A DNA stretch of 64,000 nucleotides from Larimichthys crocea (Eukaryota; Chordata; Actinopteri; Sciaenidae), in the NCBI RefSeq assembly GCF_000972845.2, contig NC_040018.1:10017157-10081156 (forward strand), read 5' to 3'. Positions 13,638 to 26,262 of the stretch are shown in pieces (the stretch's first letter is position 1; every line of letters starts with the position of its first letter). The position numbers were made by a program, and so were the translations under genes. The notes under the pieces were generated by a model, which saw only the letters and a program-made list of their open reading frames with translations, searched no databases and had not been told where the DNA came from.

Positions 13638-13935
13638 CAAATGATGGCAGAGACGTGTGCTGTTTTCGGTTGCAAAGTTGAAAAAGGAGAAGTGGTGAGC
13701 TTTTGTGTATTACCAAAGAATCTGAAAATCCAACAAAAACTGGTGCCATTCATTTCGAGAAATCTAAAATGTTTGTTTCGTTCTTTTTAAAACACAAATA
13801 CAGATAGATTTTTGTGTTTTGCCACAAAATCTATATTGAAGCCCAACACTGTTCTGCCCATTCAACCTGGAGACATAGCAAGAGTACGAGGCAACATATT
13901 CGTCAGCCGGTTTATGTGTTGGTGATGAGCGGTGC
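13638..13935 (+). pseudogene. THAP-like zinc finger remnant (weak)
   Basis: The frame MAETCAVFGCKVEKGEVVSF followed by CVLPKN resembles the start of a THAP domain: a short N-terminus, C-x4-C, a basic loop, then an F-x-x-x-P segment. After a stop at about 13788 a second frame (about 13879-13915) reads RVRGNIFVSR, which resembles the C-x2-H-F-S-G end of THAP domains but lacks the Cys and His. THAP domains occur in P-element-type transposases and in host proteins. The reading frame is broken, so if real this is a dead copy. It could also be chance similarity. Confidence 0.35.
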
Positions 13936-13989
13936 CGAACGTGAGCAGGTATGCCCAAGCTGCAGGTGAGTGGCAGAGGGGTGGGTGAA

Positions 13990-16900
13990 GACAGCGGTGG
14001 GGATTATATATAAATCTGTGCATACTACATGAAGAGCAAGGTGTTTAGTTTCATCTGAGCTATTTTTTCATGGAAAAAAATGTCTAAACGTGGATGAACA
14101 GGGATGATTTTTTTAGAGGTTTAATCAATGCCAGGAAAGAAAATATGTCATGTTGGGTGCACATGGTCTAGGTGGTCTAATCCTACAGACTAAATCCATT
14201 TGTTACAGGCATATCATGCTCACAGACAAGGCTTTGAGAGAATTCTGCCGTTGTTTGTGTTAAGCACGCAGTATGAATGCTACATTTCTTCTGACAGTAA
14301 CCTGCATCAAAGTGTGCACTTTTAAACACATGAAAGGAAGACATCTAAAACCCTCTCTTAAGCCCTCTTTACTTTAAACCGCTCTGACTTTTTTTCTATT
14401 CAGGGTGTTGTCATCAAACAGTAGTATTTATACATTCAGCAAAAGAGGTGGAGTTTTTGTGTTTGTTGTATTTTTAAGAGCAGCTCAAGTTAGAGTGTTA
14501 AACTTATATTACTAATAAGAACTGAAACATTATTTTGGGCACACATGTTCGTATTGACAATTGAATTGCCTTGAAATGAAGACTGAGATTGTATAACAAT
14601 AGAAATGTATGAGTCACACATGAAGGTCTGAGACACAAGTAGTGGTCTGATATAGAAAGTTTCAGTTAAATAGTGTTCTCAGTTCAGGTCAAAAGACTCA
14701 GAGACTAAGGCGAATGTTTGAAGCAAGTCTAAAAGCCAGAGCAGCGTGCTGCTAAAATTGCAAAGCAGTAGCTTGAACTTGAAGACATGTTTGGACAAAT
14801 GAAACAGGCACAGGAATCATTGGATCTTCATTTCATTTACAGAATCCCCTGTGTGAGGCATGTAAGGACAAATTATAAGAGTCAGAGCTGATTAAACGGG
14901 ACAAGACTGAACTAAAAATATAGTGCTGCAACAGAACTCTGGCCCCACAACTACCCTGGAATAGTCAAGGTGAGAGGTGTACGGTTTCAGACCCCCACCT
15001 GCACACCAACCTTAAGATGTTTCTCGATTGCAGGCTTGATCTACAATGACTTAAGACAGGCTGGTGTTGACTTCCATCTTCTGCAGCAGTGCCCAATATA
15101 GTTGACTTCAAAGCCACCAAAGAAGTGCAGGAGAAAATGGGCGAAAAGGGTAATTAAGCAAGCCATCCGGGGCACTTCCTTTCACGTACAACAGGTGGTC
15201 TGACAACCTGAACATGTTCTGATGTAGCTTTTATCCCTACTATTACCCCTTCCTGCCATTAGGTAATGCTATTTGCTGCAGTTTGTGTAGAAATCCTAAC
15301 CCAGGTCTTGCCCTTTCAGGAGCACACTTGTTCTCCAGTTGTGGAAGTCGTTTTTTTTCCATTGTGCTCTGTTTTGGTCATATTTCTCTAGCTGTTCAGA
15401 GAAGTTCAAAGGTAATATATCTCAGGTTGCAACAGGCCACCAAAGATAGAAAGCACTATCAGCAAAGCACCTTTAATAATATAGGGTCATACCACTCAAT
15501 GTGAATGGGTTACATAATCCAGTGAACAGAAGCTAATTTATTCATTTATTATTCATTCATGTAAAATAAAAAGGGAAAACTCAGAGCATGAACATTTTAA
15601 AAATATGGGGTTTATTAATGTATTCCTCCCACAAATCAGATGTGTCCATATTACTCCCTAACAAAGATAAGTTTCAGCGAACTGCCCAAGTTAAAGATGA
15701 TGAAAGTTGCTAAATTCAAGTTAAAAGGCAAGATACTACAGGAAACAAGAAACTACAAAGAAGTTACTTTATTAAACGTATATGCCAGCAGGTCATGATA
15801 GATCATTTATCAAAAAAAAGGATATTCAATCGATTAATCCAAACCTGCACAAGGGGGGAAGCCAAAATTCATTGATCATGCAGAAACTATTCAAGTAATC
15901 AGGTATGATAGATGTATGGAGAGACCTACAGTACAGTCCACAGAAAAGCAATTTACTTACCACTCCCCTCACCCTACAGAATACTTCAGAGTGGATTATT
16001 TTTTCATCTCGATCACAGATAGGCGCGGGATGAGCGAATTCAAGATAGGTGTTAGAGCTGTCTGAGACCACTCAGGAGTGTATCTTAGACTATACCCAGA
16101 TAATAAAAAAGGAGGATATACTATTGAGACTCAACAGGGCTTTACTGAATGATAGAATGTGTGAAAAATAAATATAAAGAAAGAACTGAAAGAAGATTTG
16201 CAAAACAATAACAGTAGTAACTGTCTTGTGGGATGCTTGAAAGGCTGTGAGGTAAACTTACAGCTTTAGTTGCTTATGGTTTCAAGGAAAAACAGAAAAT
16301 GCAAGTCCAAGATGAACCTAGAAACTCTATAGATGCTTAGACATTGGCTCAACTAAAATCTAAAATTATGAATGTATCCAAACAAGAAATCAATCTATAA
16401 GGAAGAAAAATAGGGTTCACTAAACAAAAATATTAGGAAACGGGTCTTATAGAAAAGCTAATAGAAACAAACAGTATTTACAAACTATTTACAATACTAG
16501 AAATGCAAGAAATACTAAAACTATAAAACTACAGACCCCATTTGTATGATGCCTGATCAGAAAAATACTGGGCCTCAAATTCAAAAGGACTGTTGTAGCA
16601 CATAGATTCATTTAATCACCGTATGTCAACCCTTTCCCAGAATCAGTATTTTTACTGATTTTACTTTACTTTATTCTTAAAATGGTTATGACATTCATTC
16701 ATTTCATCACTAAAGTAACAAGCAGTTAAGATAATTACTGGCAAAAATCTGATTGGTGTCGCATATCAAACTACCTCCTAATATGTCTTACCAAAAACAA
16801 AAAATACATTTTCATGCATTTTTTTTATTCAGACTTAAACTCAAATCAATCTGGATCTGGAATTATATGACAAAACTAGACATGTCAAACCAAATTGAAA

Positions 16901-17230
16901 TTAACATCCATTCTGCACCTATTCTAGTGACTTCCTGTTGCAGTTTCCCCTGGATTGAATATCAGACCTTTGAATTATCAGTGATAAACATCGCTGTTCA
17001 TCACAGATTTAGCTAAATGGAAAGATTTGAAATCAGTGCAATTTGAATTACTGGTACAGTCCATAGGTGATTACCTGCACCAGAACTGAATAAACCAAAT
17101 TGTGGGGGACTGTAGAGGTGTGGAGACGGCTCAGGAGAGCAGTGCCAGGGGAGGTGATTAGCACACCTGTATCTGGCTGTCTAATCACTCTCCCTTTTTT
17201 TAACACAGTAACGTGCTGGACCTGGGCGCA
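13990..17230. other. Gene-free stretch
   Basis: No exon chain, RNA gene or transposon is recognised. Several A-rich segments occur. Frames are short and without domains. Confidence 0.5.
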
Positions 17231-17237
17231 CGCCATT

Positions 17238-17765
17238 GAGCGCACCTGAATATAAGTCGCACCAGCTAAATTTTAAAAGAAAATCAACTTTGTACATATA
17301 TAGGCCGCACCTGAATATAAGCTGCTATAAGGTTTTCATGTTGTAACATGAGATATTTAAACAGAAAGACAGTACACGGAAGATTTTTTTTTGTTTGTTT
17401 TAATTTAAGAAAAATTTTTTTTTTCAAACTGGACCTGAAAATCGGCAGTACGGCAACAACACGCCATCAACGCGGGATGCCAAGATTACGTGCAGTATCT
17501 CCTTCTTTGACGGCCAGATCGATTGCCTTTAACTTAAAAGTTGCAACATATGCATTTCTTTGTGTGTTTTCCGTGACGAGGGTGTGTGCATGATGTGCAA
17601 AATGACAGTTCAAGATCAAAATCAAAACTAGTGTCTTCTTCGGCGCATAAACTTTCCCCACATGTCTGTCTCACTTTCGTGTTTGGTGGCCGTTGACCAG
17701 TAAAAATCTATAAATTAGCCACACCGTTCTATAGGCCCCAGGGTTCAAAGCATGTGAAAAATATA
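17238..17765 (-). mobile_element. Pogo-like DNA transposon fragment with N-terminal helix-turn-helix
   Basis: The two ends carry the paired words common in fish pogo/Tigger-type elements: GCACCTGAATATAAG, found twice near 17241 and 17310, and at the other side TTCTATAGGCCCCAGGGTTCAAAGC (17729-17753). On the minus strand, 17661-17467 encodes a peptide containing YVATFKLKAIDLAVKEGD, then TARNLGIPR and a stop. This matches the first helices of the DNA-binding domain of pogo/CENP-B-like transposases, which in intact copies continues with a basic W-containing motif. The catalytic DDE domain is absent, so this is an internally deleted, non-autonomous copy. The outermost terminal bases were not identified. 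Confidence 0.65.
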
Positions 17766-18194
17766 TAGTCAGAAGATTACGTTAGTGGCATACGATAAAT
17801 TCAGTTTAAACCATCTTTACAGGGTACAAGCTTTCTGCATTATGGCTGATGATTGCTTTGAGTCTTTTGCAACTTTCAATGCATACAACCTAAAAAATAA
17901 AATCCAGATATCTGACTATAATACATAATTTTGTAACTACAAAACTGAAATTCAGCATTTCAGTGTGGTAATTTAATGGCAAACCATTTTCATATATTTT
18001 GACCTTCTATTTTTGCTCTCTAATCCATTAATATTACTATGGCAAAATCCTGGAAATACTCATGGCCTTGAATGAATTAAAAAAAAAGTCAATCACCTGG
18101 AGGTAGCTGCAGGCAAACCATGCCATCAAAGGATAAATGGATCGCAACTGCCAATGAAAAATACACTGTATAGAGAAACTGAACTTTTTCATCA

Positions 18195-18330
18195 AAAAAA
18201 GGTTAAGTGTGGGACAACTGGACCCTTTTTCCTGTTGCCCCAGACTTAACCTTCTTTGAAGAAAGATGACCTGGATGTCTGAGAACCTTCACAGAATTCT
18301 TAAACTTTTTCATAAGACTAAAATCTGAAC
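18195..18330 (+). repeat. Interspersed foldback-type repeat, short copy
   Basis: The segment has GGTTAAGTGTGGGACAACTGG on one side and TTGCCCCAGACTTAACC on the other, a short inverted pair, followed by GAAGAAAGATGACCTGGATG and GAGAACCTTCACAGAAT. The latter half is nearly identical to 42206-42264 in lmo7 intron 1, so both belong to one family. This copy lacks the long central arms of the 42-kb copy. Confidence 0.7.
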
Positions 18331-18583
18331 AATTCATAAAATACTGGAAAAAAAAAAATCTGCATTGCACTAATGTGATGCCCATTGTTCTTCATTATTC
18401 CAACCTTTGCTCTTTTCTTTTTTAAAGCTGAAAAGACCAAAAAAAAAAAAAAGAGTTATCATGATGTAAATTTACATGCGCCATTGTGGAATATTCTATT
18501 TATATTGCCTGACCCCTTAATCTACTGTATGAAGCTGAAATTCATTATTCACGTGTGGATGCATGTGAATGTATTGCAATAAA

Positions 18584-19250
18584 TAGAGAGCTTAACTCTC
18601 TAAAGACAGTGGAGATGGTTGTGGACTTCAGGAAGAACTATTATGTCCCAGGAGATAGAGCTGAACATCAGCTCCCTCATTATGAAAGCCCAGCAGAGAA
18701 AGCACTTCCTGCAGCAGCTGAAGAAATTCAACCTGCCAAAGACAATATTGGTGCACTTCTATACCATCATTGAGTCAATCCTCACCTTCTCCATCACCAT
18801 CTGGCACACTGCTGCCACTTCGAAGGACAAGGGCAGACCGCAGTGTGTCATTCACTCTGCAGAGAAGGTGATTGGCTTCAACCTTTCGTCACTTCAGGAC
18901 CTGTACACCTCCAGGAGGAAAGATTGTGGCTGATCCTTCCCACCTGGACACAAGTTCTTTGATTCACTCGTCTCTGGCAGGAGGCTGTGGTCCATCAGGA
19001 CCAGAACCCCACGCCACAAGAATAGTTTTTTTCCCCCTGCAGTCCCTACATGTCACATAGACATAGTGTCTACAAACCCTATGTGTTACATTAACAGTTA
19101 GAATTTATTTAACATTTTTTGCATATTACCTGGTAAATACTTGCAATTCCTGCACAACTGTGCAACATGTACAATGTTTGTGCACCAATTACACCAAGAC
19201 AAATTCCTTGTAAGTAAAAAACCTAACTGTTTTTTTTTTTTTTTTTTTAG
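18584..19250 (+). mobile_element. L2-clade LINE, 5'-truncated and decayed reverse transcriptase end
   Basis: The translated pieces follow the C-terminal part of fish L2-type LINE ORF2 in the right order, in three frames. They are LNSLKTVEMVVDFRK (18591-18635), then QQRKHFLQQLKKFNLPKTIL and VHFYTIIESILTFSITIW (18690-18802), then EKVIGFNLSSLQDLYTSRRK (18863-18921), and finally a frameshifted DPSH-GHKFFDSLVSGRR and NSFFPPAVP. The non-coding tail contains CACCAAGACAAATTCCTTGTAAG, the usual L2 3' end, followed by T(18). The central part between VDFRK and QQRKH is deleted. It is not functional. Confidence 0.8.
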
Positions 19251-22200
19251 CACTGATTGATAAGTTTGATTACTGTCTGAATCCTAGGTCATTAAATAAA
19301 AGTCTCTAGAAACTAGGACTCTCCCCGGAATTTTAGATTTTTGATTATAATGGGGGATGTAGCCCTGAGGGGGCCTGGTTCTCCGGTCTCTCACAGGGAT
19401 AGATAGATGAGACAGAGAGAGATCAGTTTCGATATCCAGCCCTAATCAACACAATCAGCTGCAATGACAATTCAGTCTTTGGTCTCTGATTCTTTATGTG
19501 CCCTGCATGTCAGTAGACCTGCCTGAGTTTCCTGTGGTACACAGTGGAAGTTTAAGACAAAATTGAGGCCAAGAAAAAATATATTTCTCAATTGTCTTAA
19601 TTTGCAGTGTCAAGGTAAACAAACGTACAGAAGCTGGACTGTAATGTCTGAATAGCATTGGGTGGCATGACCAAAAAAGTGGAATGGAAGATGGAGGGAT
19701 AGTATCAGCAATGACAGGACACAATCACCTCTTTCCTTGAGCATAAACTAAGTAGCTATTGGTCATTCTTGACTAGGGCCTCCTAAATGGTAGAGGGGTT
19801 TAAATGTTTTTTAAGGCTGCCATTGTACACAGGACTTATTTGGCACCTTCGACTCTGCATGTGTCTAAGCAAGCATCAAGCTTAATGTGCTTAAGGGTGA
19901 GGTTATGCTTGATCAGAACTAGTTTAGTACGATGTTGAAAATCAAAAGTGTCTATAGCTGTGCCAAACAGCAACACTTGAAGGCGGAGAGAGAAAAGCTG
20001 GCATTCATTTAAATATGGGGATAATCATGCACATTTTCTTTTTCAGATTCAGGCACCTGAGAGATCCCCTGGTGTGTTTTTCTTTGAAGCTGTACCAAGA
20101 ATGGTTGAATGGACGCCATCAGGCAAACTTAAGACACCATGGACTCCTCCAAATAAAGTCCAATGCAGTTTGTGTATTAAATGTGCTGTACCAATAAAAA
20201 CTGATGGATTAGATTCATTATTTCACAACTCATTTATTGCAACTTGCTGCAGTCTGTTGCAAACTACTTTTTGGCACAGGCAGAATGAAACTAATTTTCT
20301 AACAAATTTTGAGATTCAAAACCACTGATGAATTCAGCTCACTTCTTATTTAAAAATGATTTATTTTACAATGGCTCTGATCGTAACCACTAAGTTTGAG
20401 TGATTTCACCCAAACCCTTTTTTATGATTCATCAAATTCATGTCTCACCCTACAGTTTACACCATGCTGTGATGGATCACATTAACCCGGATAGCACAGA
20501 CAGATTCTGGATGTTTCTATAACGAGTCAAGCACTTGAGCACATGTGAAAAAAATAAGCACTTCTTCACCTTTAGTCACCTTTTTATTTTCACTTATAAC
20601 TTGATGCAGACAGGAGTTCTGTGCTTTGGATTGGATTTGAACACACACTTTGTGTCCTCTGTTTTTAGTTTCTGTTTACTTTCACGTTTGATACTTTCAT
20701 TTAAGCACATTGTGCTCCTACATTGGATTGCCCTTTGTGCTACAGCATCAATATTCTTGCTAATTAAGATTTAGGTCTGTGTTGTCCCCTGTTGAGTCTT
20801 TTGTCACCACAGTGTAAGTGATCTGTATTGATTTTATTTTCTCATTTCTTTTTAATTGCATGGATTGTGTCCCAGTGTAACTGAACCTCCCCACAATCAC
20901 CCAGTTCATGGAACTTTTAACAGGATTTTTCCTAATAGACCGAGATGGTTTTTAAACATCAAATAATGCATTTAGGGCCAACAGTTCATTTCTTTTCAGT
21001 ATGTGAATGAAAGCACGTGTACACACACACACACACATATACAAAGCTCCCTATCCATACCCAGCACCCACAGATGGAATGTGAACCACCCTGCGATCAA
21101 TGCCACAGATGCATTCCCATCTGAACCAGAAGCTTAATGAGCCTAGTATTGTTCATGCTTATTTTTGTCAAATTATAAACACAAACCTCTCCTGCGTATT
21201 GTGTTTTTATGCAAAAAATGACAATAGTGAATAGTACCAATTATATGGATCAGCAAAGTCCCTGTAGTTATATTAGAGCTGATTATATTAATTGAGGATA
21301 AACAATAGTACTTCATTTTCCAGAGGGATATATGGAGTTAAAAAGTTATGAAGCTTTATAACTTCATTTATGACTTCACCTAAAGCTTAGCTCACAAGAT
21401 CTTAAACTAACTTGTTACATACATCTTTTTAAAGGTCTGTTAGGTGAAACTTAGCTGCACATAATGGCTAATACACTGATGCTGACATTCATTTAATTTA
21501 TTTAAAGCTTCATTCTGGAGTGTTCTCATTGAAATGAGTAAGGAAACTGTCTTTAGTCTTTTAACGCCATGGCCTGTTTTTCAAACGTGACAAAAGAGTG
21601 TCACCAAAGAGAAAAAAAGGCTCTTATTTTTGCGCTATTTCAAAGTACATTCATACTGAGAAAAATATCACACTTCAGTAGGTCGTGGCTGTCGTCAACT
21701 TTTCCTTATTTTTAGCCAAAAAAGAAACCATGTATATTATCATCCGCCGTGTCTGGCTACATTGAAAGAAAGTAAAACTAAGGCTGGGCGAAAGATTGAA
21801 ATGTAAATGAGGTAAATGAACTTAGGTTGCTGTAGGCTTTGAAGCAGCTGGCAGTAGGATGAGGCGGAAGGCAACCCAACATCTTCCACAGATGTAATCG
21901 CTCCAACAGAGCAGGGGGAACATATTAGAACACAATAGAGCTGAGTATGGATGGGAAAATGTATGTGTTTATGGCTTTATTTTTAGGAGAGACACATGCC
22001 CTGTACTAGGAGGAGATACTGTACATGTGTTAGATGGATTGTGCCTCCATTACTTCAAGTATACCATACTTTTTAAGAGGACAGTAAAAAGATGGAAACA
22101 GTGTATGGTTACTTTGTAAAATGTAAAATTTTTCTATGCTTTGTGGATCTCTCTCCTAGTTTCTTTTGATTTAATCCTTGAAAAATCAAATATGTCCAAT

Positions 22201-23440
22201 AAAATATAATTGTCTAGTTCAGTCTTCTGTCTCAAACTCTGACTTTAATTCAACCTGCATTTCATGCCCGTAGAAATACTTAAAATATACAGTTTACTCT
22301 GAGGGCAACTCTCTTAAATTGAACCTGGCTTGATCCTTATCCAGCCAGAGTGTAGACAAAGTGTTATACATAATTCACACTCCAGTCTCAAATTTAAAGG
22401 CCGTGAATGTGCTTTGGACAATAGGCTGAAAACATTACCACATTTCAGACTGGAAAACCCACTGTGAGGGAGAAATTATGTTAATAAACACTGTAAACAG
22501 TTATACGGATAATACACCATTCGAGTCCATTACAGGCAATGTGGCTATTTTCCGTAAGTATTCAGGAAAAGGAATGACTCAAACCTGATGCGTTTTCTGA
22601 GAACAAGTAAAAGTGAATTATAAAAAAGGGTTAGGCTTTTTCCATGAAGCACTTTTTCTTGTTTTGTTGTCTTTGACAGAGAGTGGTTTTAAAGATTCTG
22701 TCTAAGCTTATATTTAAACCAAAGCAGGTAATAGTGTGACCTTCCTAAAGCACAGAAAAGTTACAAAGTATTACAAAAGGATTATAGTCTGAAGAATTTT
22801 TTAATTTGACACAGAATGCTGAGATTTACATCCAGTCCCCTACCAACACTGAATGTCGGTCTTAACCAAGTATATTTAGTTACCTGAACGCAGATATACT
22901 CCGACCTTGGGGCTCATTTCAAAAAACACTACAATCTGTTTTGTGTTACAGGTCTGACAGCTTGCTGTCGTAGGAGGTGATGCAGCTTTTCGGATAAGAT
23001 GATGAAGCCTGTCCCAGCTGGATCTTAGGTAATCCTTTGTTCTGTCTCTATGAAAGTGGTAAATGTAGAACTCCTCGGAGCATGAGCTCTTCAGCCGAGC
23101 CCTGTTCATTACCCTGCTACTGTGCAGGGAGCTGTCTGGTAAATGGCTTTATAATGGCTCTTCGCATCCACTGTGATTTCTCTGCCCATTTCTCCAAATG
23201 CTTCATGGTGCAAAGACCCATGTGACTCAAAACTACTATAAACCTAACAATAACTCTGAACATTTTACACTAACATTAAAGCTTTAATTTTTGTATTGTG
23301 AATGCACCTGTATTCAGTGCAAGGCTGGCCAATTGTCTGAATATTCATGCATTCATTTGTTGCATTTGTATTAGGATGAGTTGTCAAAGCTGGAGCTAGA
23401 GTATATATTTAGTAACTCTATACTAATACTTGGCTCATTT
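19250..23440. other. Gene-free stretch
   Basis: No supported gene is seen. A short (CA)n lies at about 21020-21036. A GATAGATAGATGAGACAGAGAGAGAT low-complexity run lies near 19400-19425. Frames are below 90 codons and show no domains. Confidence 0.5.
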
Positions 23441-23443
23441 CAG

Positions 23444-23506
23444 TTTACACACACTATTCCGACTGCAGCAGCATCATCTACCTCCAACCCTCATCCTTCC
23501 ACACAG
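23444..23506 (+). other. Orphan exon-like segment
   Basis: The segment is open in one frame for 21 codons (starting FTHTIPTAAASS). It is preceded by a TACTAAT branch-point-like word and TTTCAG, and followed by CAG/GTAAGC, so it has all signals of an internal exon. No partner exon is recognised on either side. It could be a non-coding 5' exon of a neighbouring transcript, or chance. Confidence 0.25.
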
Positions 23507-23699
23507 GTAAGCCCCTGACCCCGGGATCACCTTATTTGATGTAAATAATCTATGCTCTGCCACTCTGGAGGTCGAGATGCATGAGATATATACGACCCAC
23601 TTAGTAGTCGTGAAGAGTTAAAAATCTACAAAATCTATTAAAAAAAAGAAGAATTTACTTAAATATCAATAGTAGTATTCCTCATGAATTTTCATTTAT

Positions 23700-23830
23700 T
23701 TCATTTCAGGGACAATGCACATTGATCAACATTACTGCAAATGTGCCAGAGTTAGCGAAAAAGGCAAATTTCCAGACGCTGTCCTTTGGCCAGATGTTAA
23801 ATTACTCATTAAAACACAACATGTGAAATT
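23700..23830 (+). repeat. Probable interspersed repeat
   Basis: The words TTTCAGGGACAATGCACATT, GTGCCAGAGTTAGC, AAATTTCCAGACGCTGTCC and TGGCCAGATGTTAAA remind me of a widespread fish repeat whose consensus has a GGGACAGTGCACATT start. The family name is not certain and the similarity is from memory only. Confidence 0.4.
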
Positions 23831-25928
23831 AGAATAGGGCAAAGCATGAAGCAGCCCTTAATGAATGTGAATTTAAGACTAGCAAGGAGCTAACCCAAAC
23901 TTCCAAACCAGAGTCAGCTGTTTCATAAGTTTAAGACTTTGAAGTACAGTAAGCGATGTGGTGCGGGCTGAATTCCTGATTGACTTGTTATCATTCAGAG
24001 GTTATTGTATCGTGCTTAAGCTGGCACAAAGCTGAAGTAGAGATTCCTTTCCTCATAGTGTCAGAATGACAGTTCAACATTTAAAGTACTGCATTAATTC
24101 ATAAAAAAAATGAAAAGATCATTTCAACTGGAATACTTTTTATGTCATGAATGATCCAGTCTATTGCTATGTACTCGTACTACTCTCACAATTTAGAAAT
24201 CTGCTGACAAATAAGTCAGTCAGATCTATGCCTTCATTATGTGTTACTTTTTTCATTTATTCATGTTTTACCTCTCATATTAAATCTGATTTACATCATA
24301 TGTATCACTTGGCTTTATTGAAGACTCGGTTCTGAGCAATTCCAGCCTTCTACAGTCTAGTATTAGTTATTTATGTATAGCAGACAGCTGCTATGAGTCA
24401 CAGACCTTTGCTATGGACATAGTTTTGATCATAGATCGGAGGAACGCAGAGGACACCAAAAAAATAAATAAAAAATCATTCTTAAATCAATATGTTGAGT
24501 CAAATTATTGATTTATTCCTTGTAATAAATGGAATAACGTACAGCAACACGCTTATTATTAAGGGAAGTGGGAACATTCTAAATTATCAGAAACTTTTGA
24601 ATGAGTGACGGCCATTCATGACAGCAACAGCAATACTGTACTGTATTTTTAATGTCGTGTCCCTGGTTGTCTCGCTACAGTCTAGACTAAAACAAATTCC
24701 ATGGAAGAAACCCTCAAATATAGCTACAGCTACTGCCAATATCAACCGTTCTGCTTTAGTTTCAACTTTCCTTTTACTGTAATGAAGTCAGATCACGGTG
24801 TTTTATATCCAAAAGCCATAAAAGAGCCCATTTGAAAGGCTCTGATTTATTCTACTGCTGTTTTCTGTCTTTTCCAGACAATCAATAGACACTATCAGGT
24901 AAACAGATATTACTGGCATGTGTCTAAAGTGAATTATAAGGGTTTTGTGCCACATTGATTTCAGACATATGGCATTTTTGAATGAACATTTCTTATTCTC
25001 TTAAACCACGAGTGGACTTGTAAAATATTCAGTAGGTGTAAATAAAAGTTTAGTTTGGTCACTCTACCTCCCCACATTATAAATCATGCACAATGTGATC
25101 ACAATAACAAAAAAGTCGATTTATACTTTTATACTGTTATCATGCTCACTCTATCAAGACCATACCCACATGGACTCAGTGTTATGAGAGCATGTAAACG
25201 GCGGCATGATGTGAACGGTCAAAACAGGCCATTTACATAAACTTAGTTTGAGACTAGTCTTGGCCTTAGACTGCTCTTAAATTACCAGGTTTCACTGTGT
25301 GTTGCTTCAAGATTAACACTTATGTGAGGTGAGAACATTTGCGAGCTCTCCCTTTAGCTAAGCCTGAGGTGAGAACTTTGTTGAAATGCAACAATCTGTA
25401 AGAACATCAGGTAGAACACAAAGGTATACACAGGTACACTAAAAAAAGAAACAGAGGAGCAAATTCTATATTAATGAGAGTGCAACTTTCTCAGGACACA
25501 GTGCTTTCTCCATGCTGAGAATGGCAAAAGTTTGGTTTTTGAAATAAACACTGGGAAGACAGTTGTCAGGGTATAGATAAGATATACACTGATCACATCT
25601 GTGGGTGATGCTGTACTACATAAATCACTGTACCAGAGATTGTCTACAAGGTCTCATGTGAACTCAACAAGATGCTTCCTTTCTATCTTTCCTTTCCATA
25701 TGTATTTTATTTATAGAAATATTAGATATCCCATAGGAGGAGTATTATATTCATGCAGTATTCCAGGATGGGGTTTTTTATGCTCTGTTAAGTTACATTA
25801 TTTTAATTCCTTTGTTATTTGGTATGTTTATTTTTCTATTGATATATATTTCTCTTCATATCATACACCTCCACTTTATGATTCATCACGTCTTAGATGT
25901 CTGGTGAGAGAATATAATACTGGTATAT

Positions 25929-25991
25929 ATAATATAATATAATATAATATAATATAATATAATATAATATAGAATAGAATAGAATAGAATA
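25929..25991. repeat. (AATAT)n microsatellite grading into (AGAAT)n
   Basis: About nine AATAT units are followed by about four AGAAT units. The change of one base per unit halfway suggests a point change that later spread by slippage. Confidence 0.9.
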
Positions 25992-26215
25992 TTGATTTAC
26001 TGCATTGTGTCTTTAAACATAAAACTAAATATATTCTAACTAAAAAGTATATTAAATATTAACATAACTGACATAATTTGTATTTTAATATTAAGAGATT
26101 ACAGTGGTTTCAGTATTAAAAGGATAAACTTCATCATTTCCAATTTCTGTTTGTTTTTTCCTAATGCAGCTTCACAATTTTAAATTTTAATTTAAGATGC
26201 TAAACTTCAAGACTC

Positions 26216-26262
26216 CTTCACTGATGCTTTACAAATAAAGTCTGATTGATTGACTGACTGAG
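26216..26262 (+). mobile_element. LINE or SINE 3' tail
   Basis: GATGCTTTACAAATAAAGTC is followed by TGATTGATTGACTGACTGA. In fish, a TGCTTTA(T)AAATAAA word followed by TGATTGA repeats is the usual tail of LINEs and their SINE partners. No coding part is recognised upstream, so this is a short truncated copy. Confidence 0.55.
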
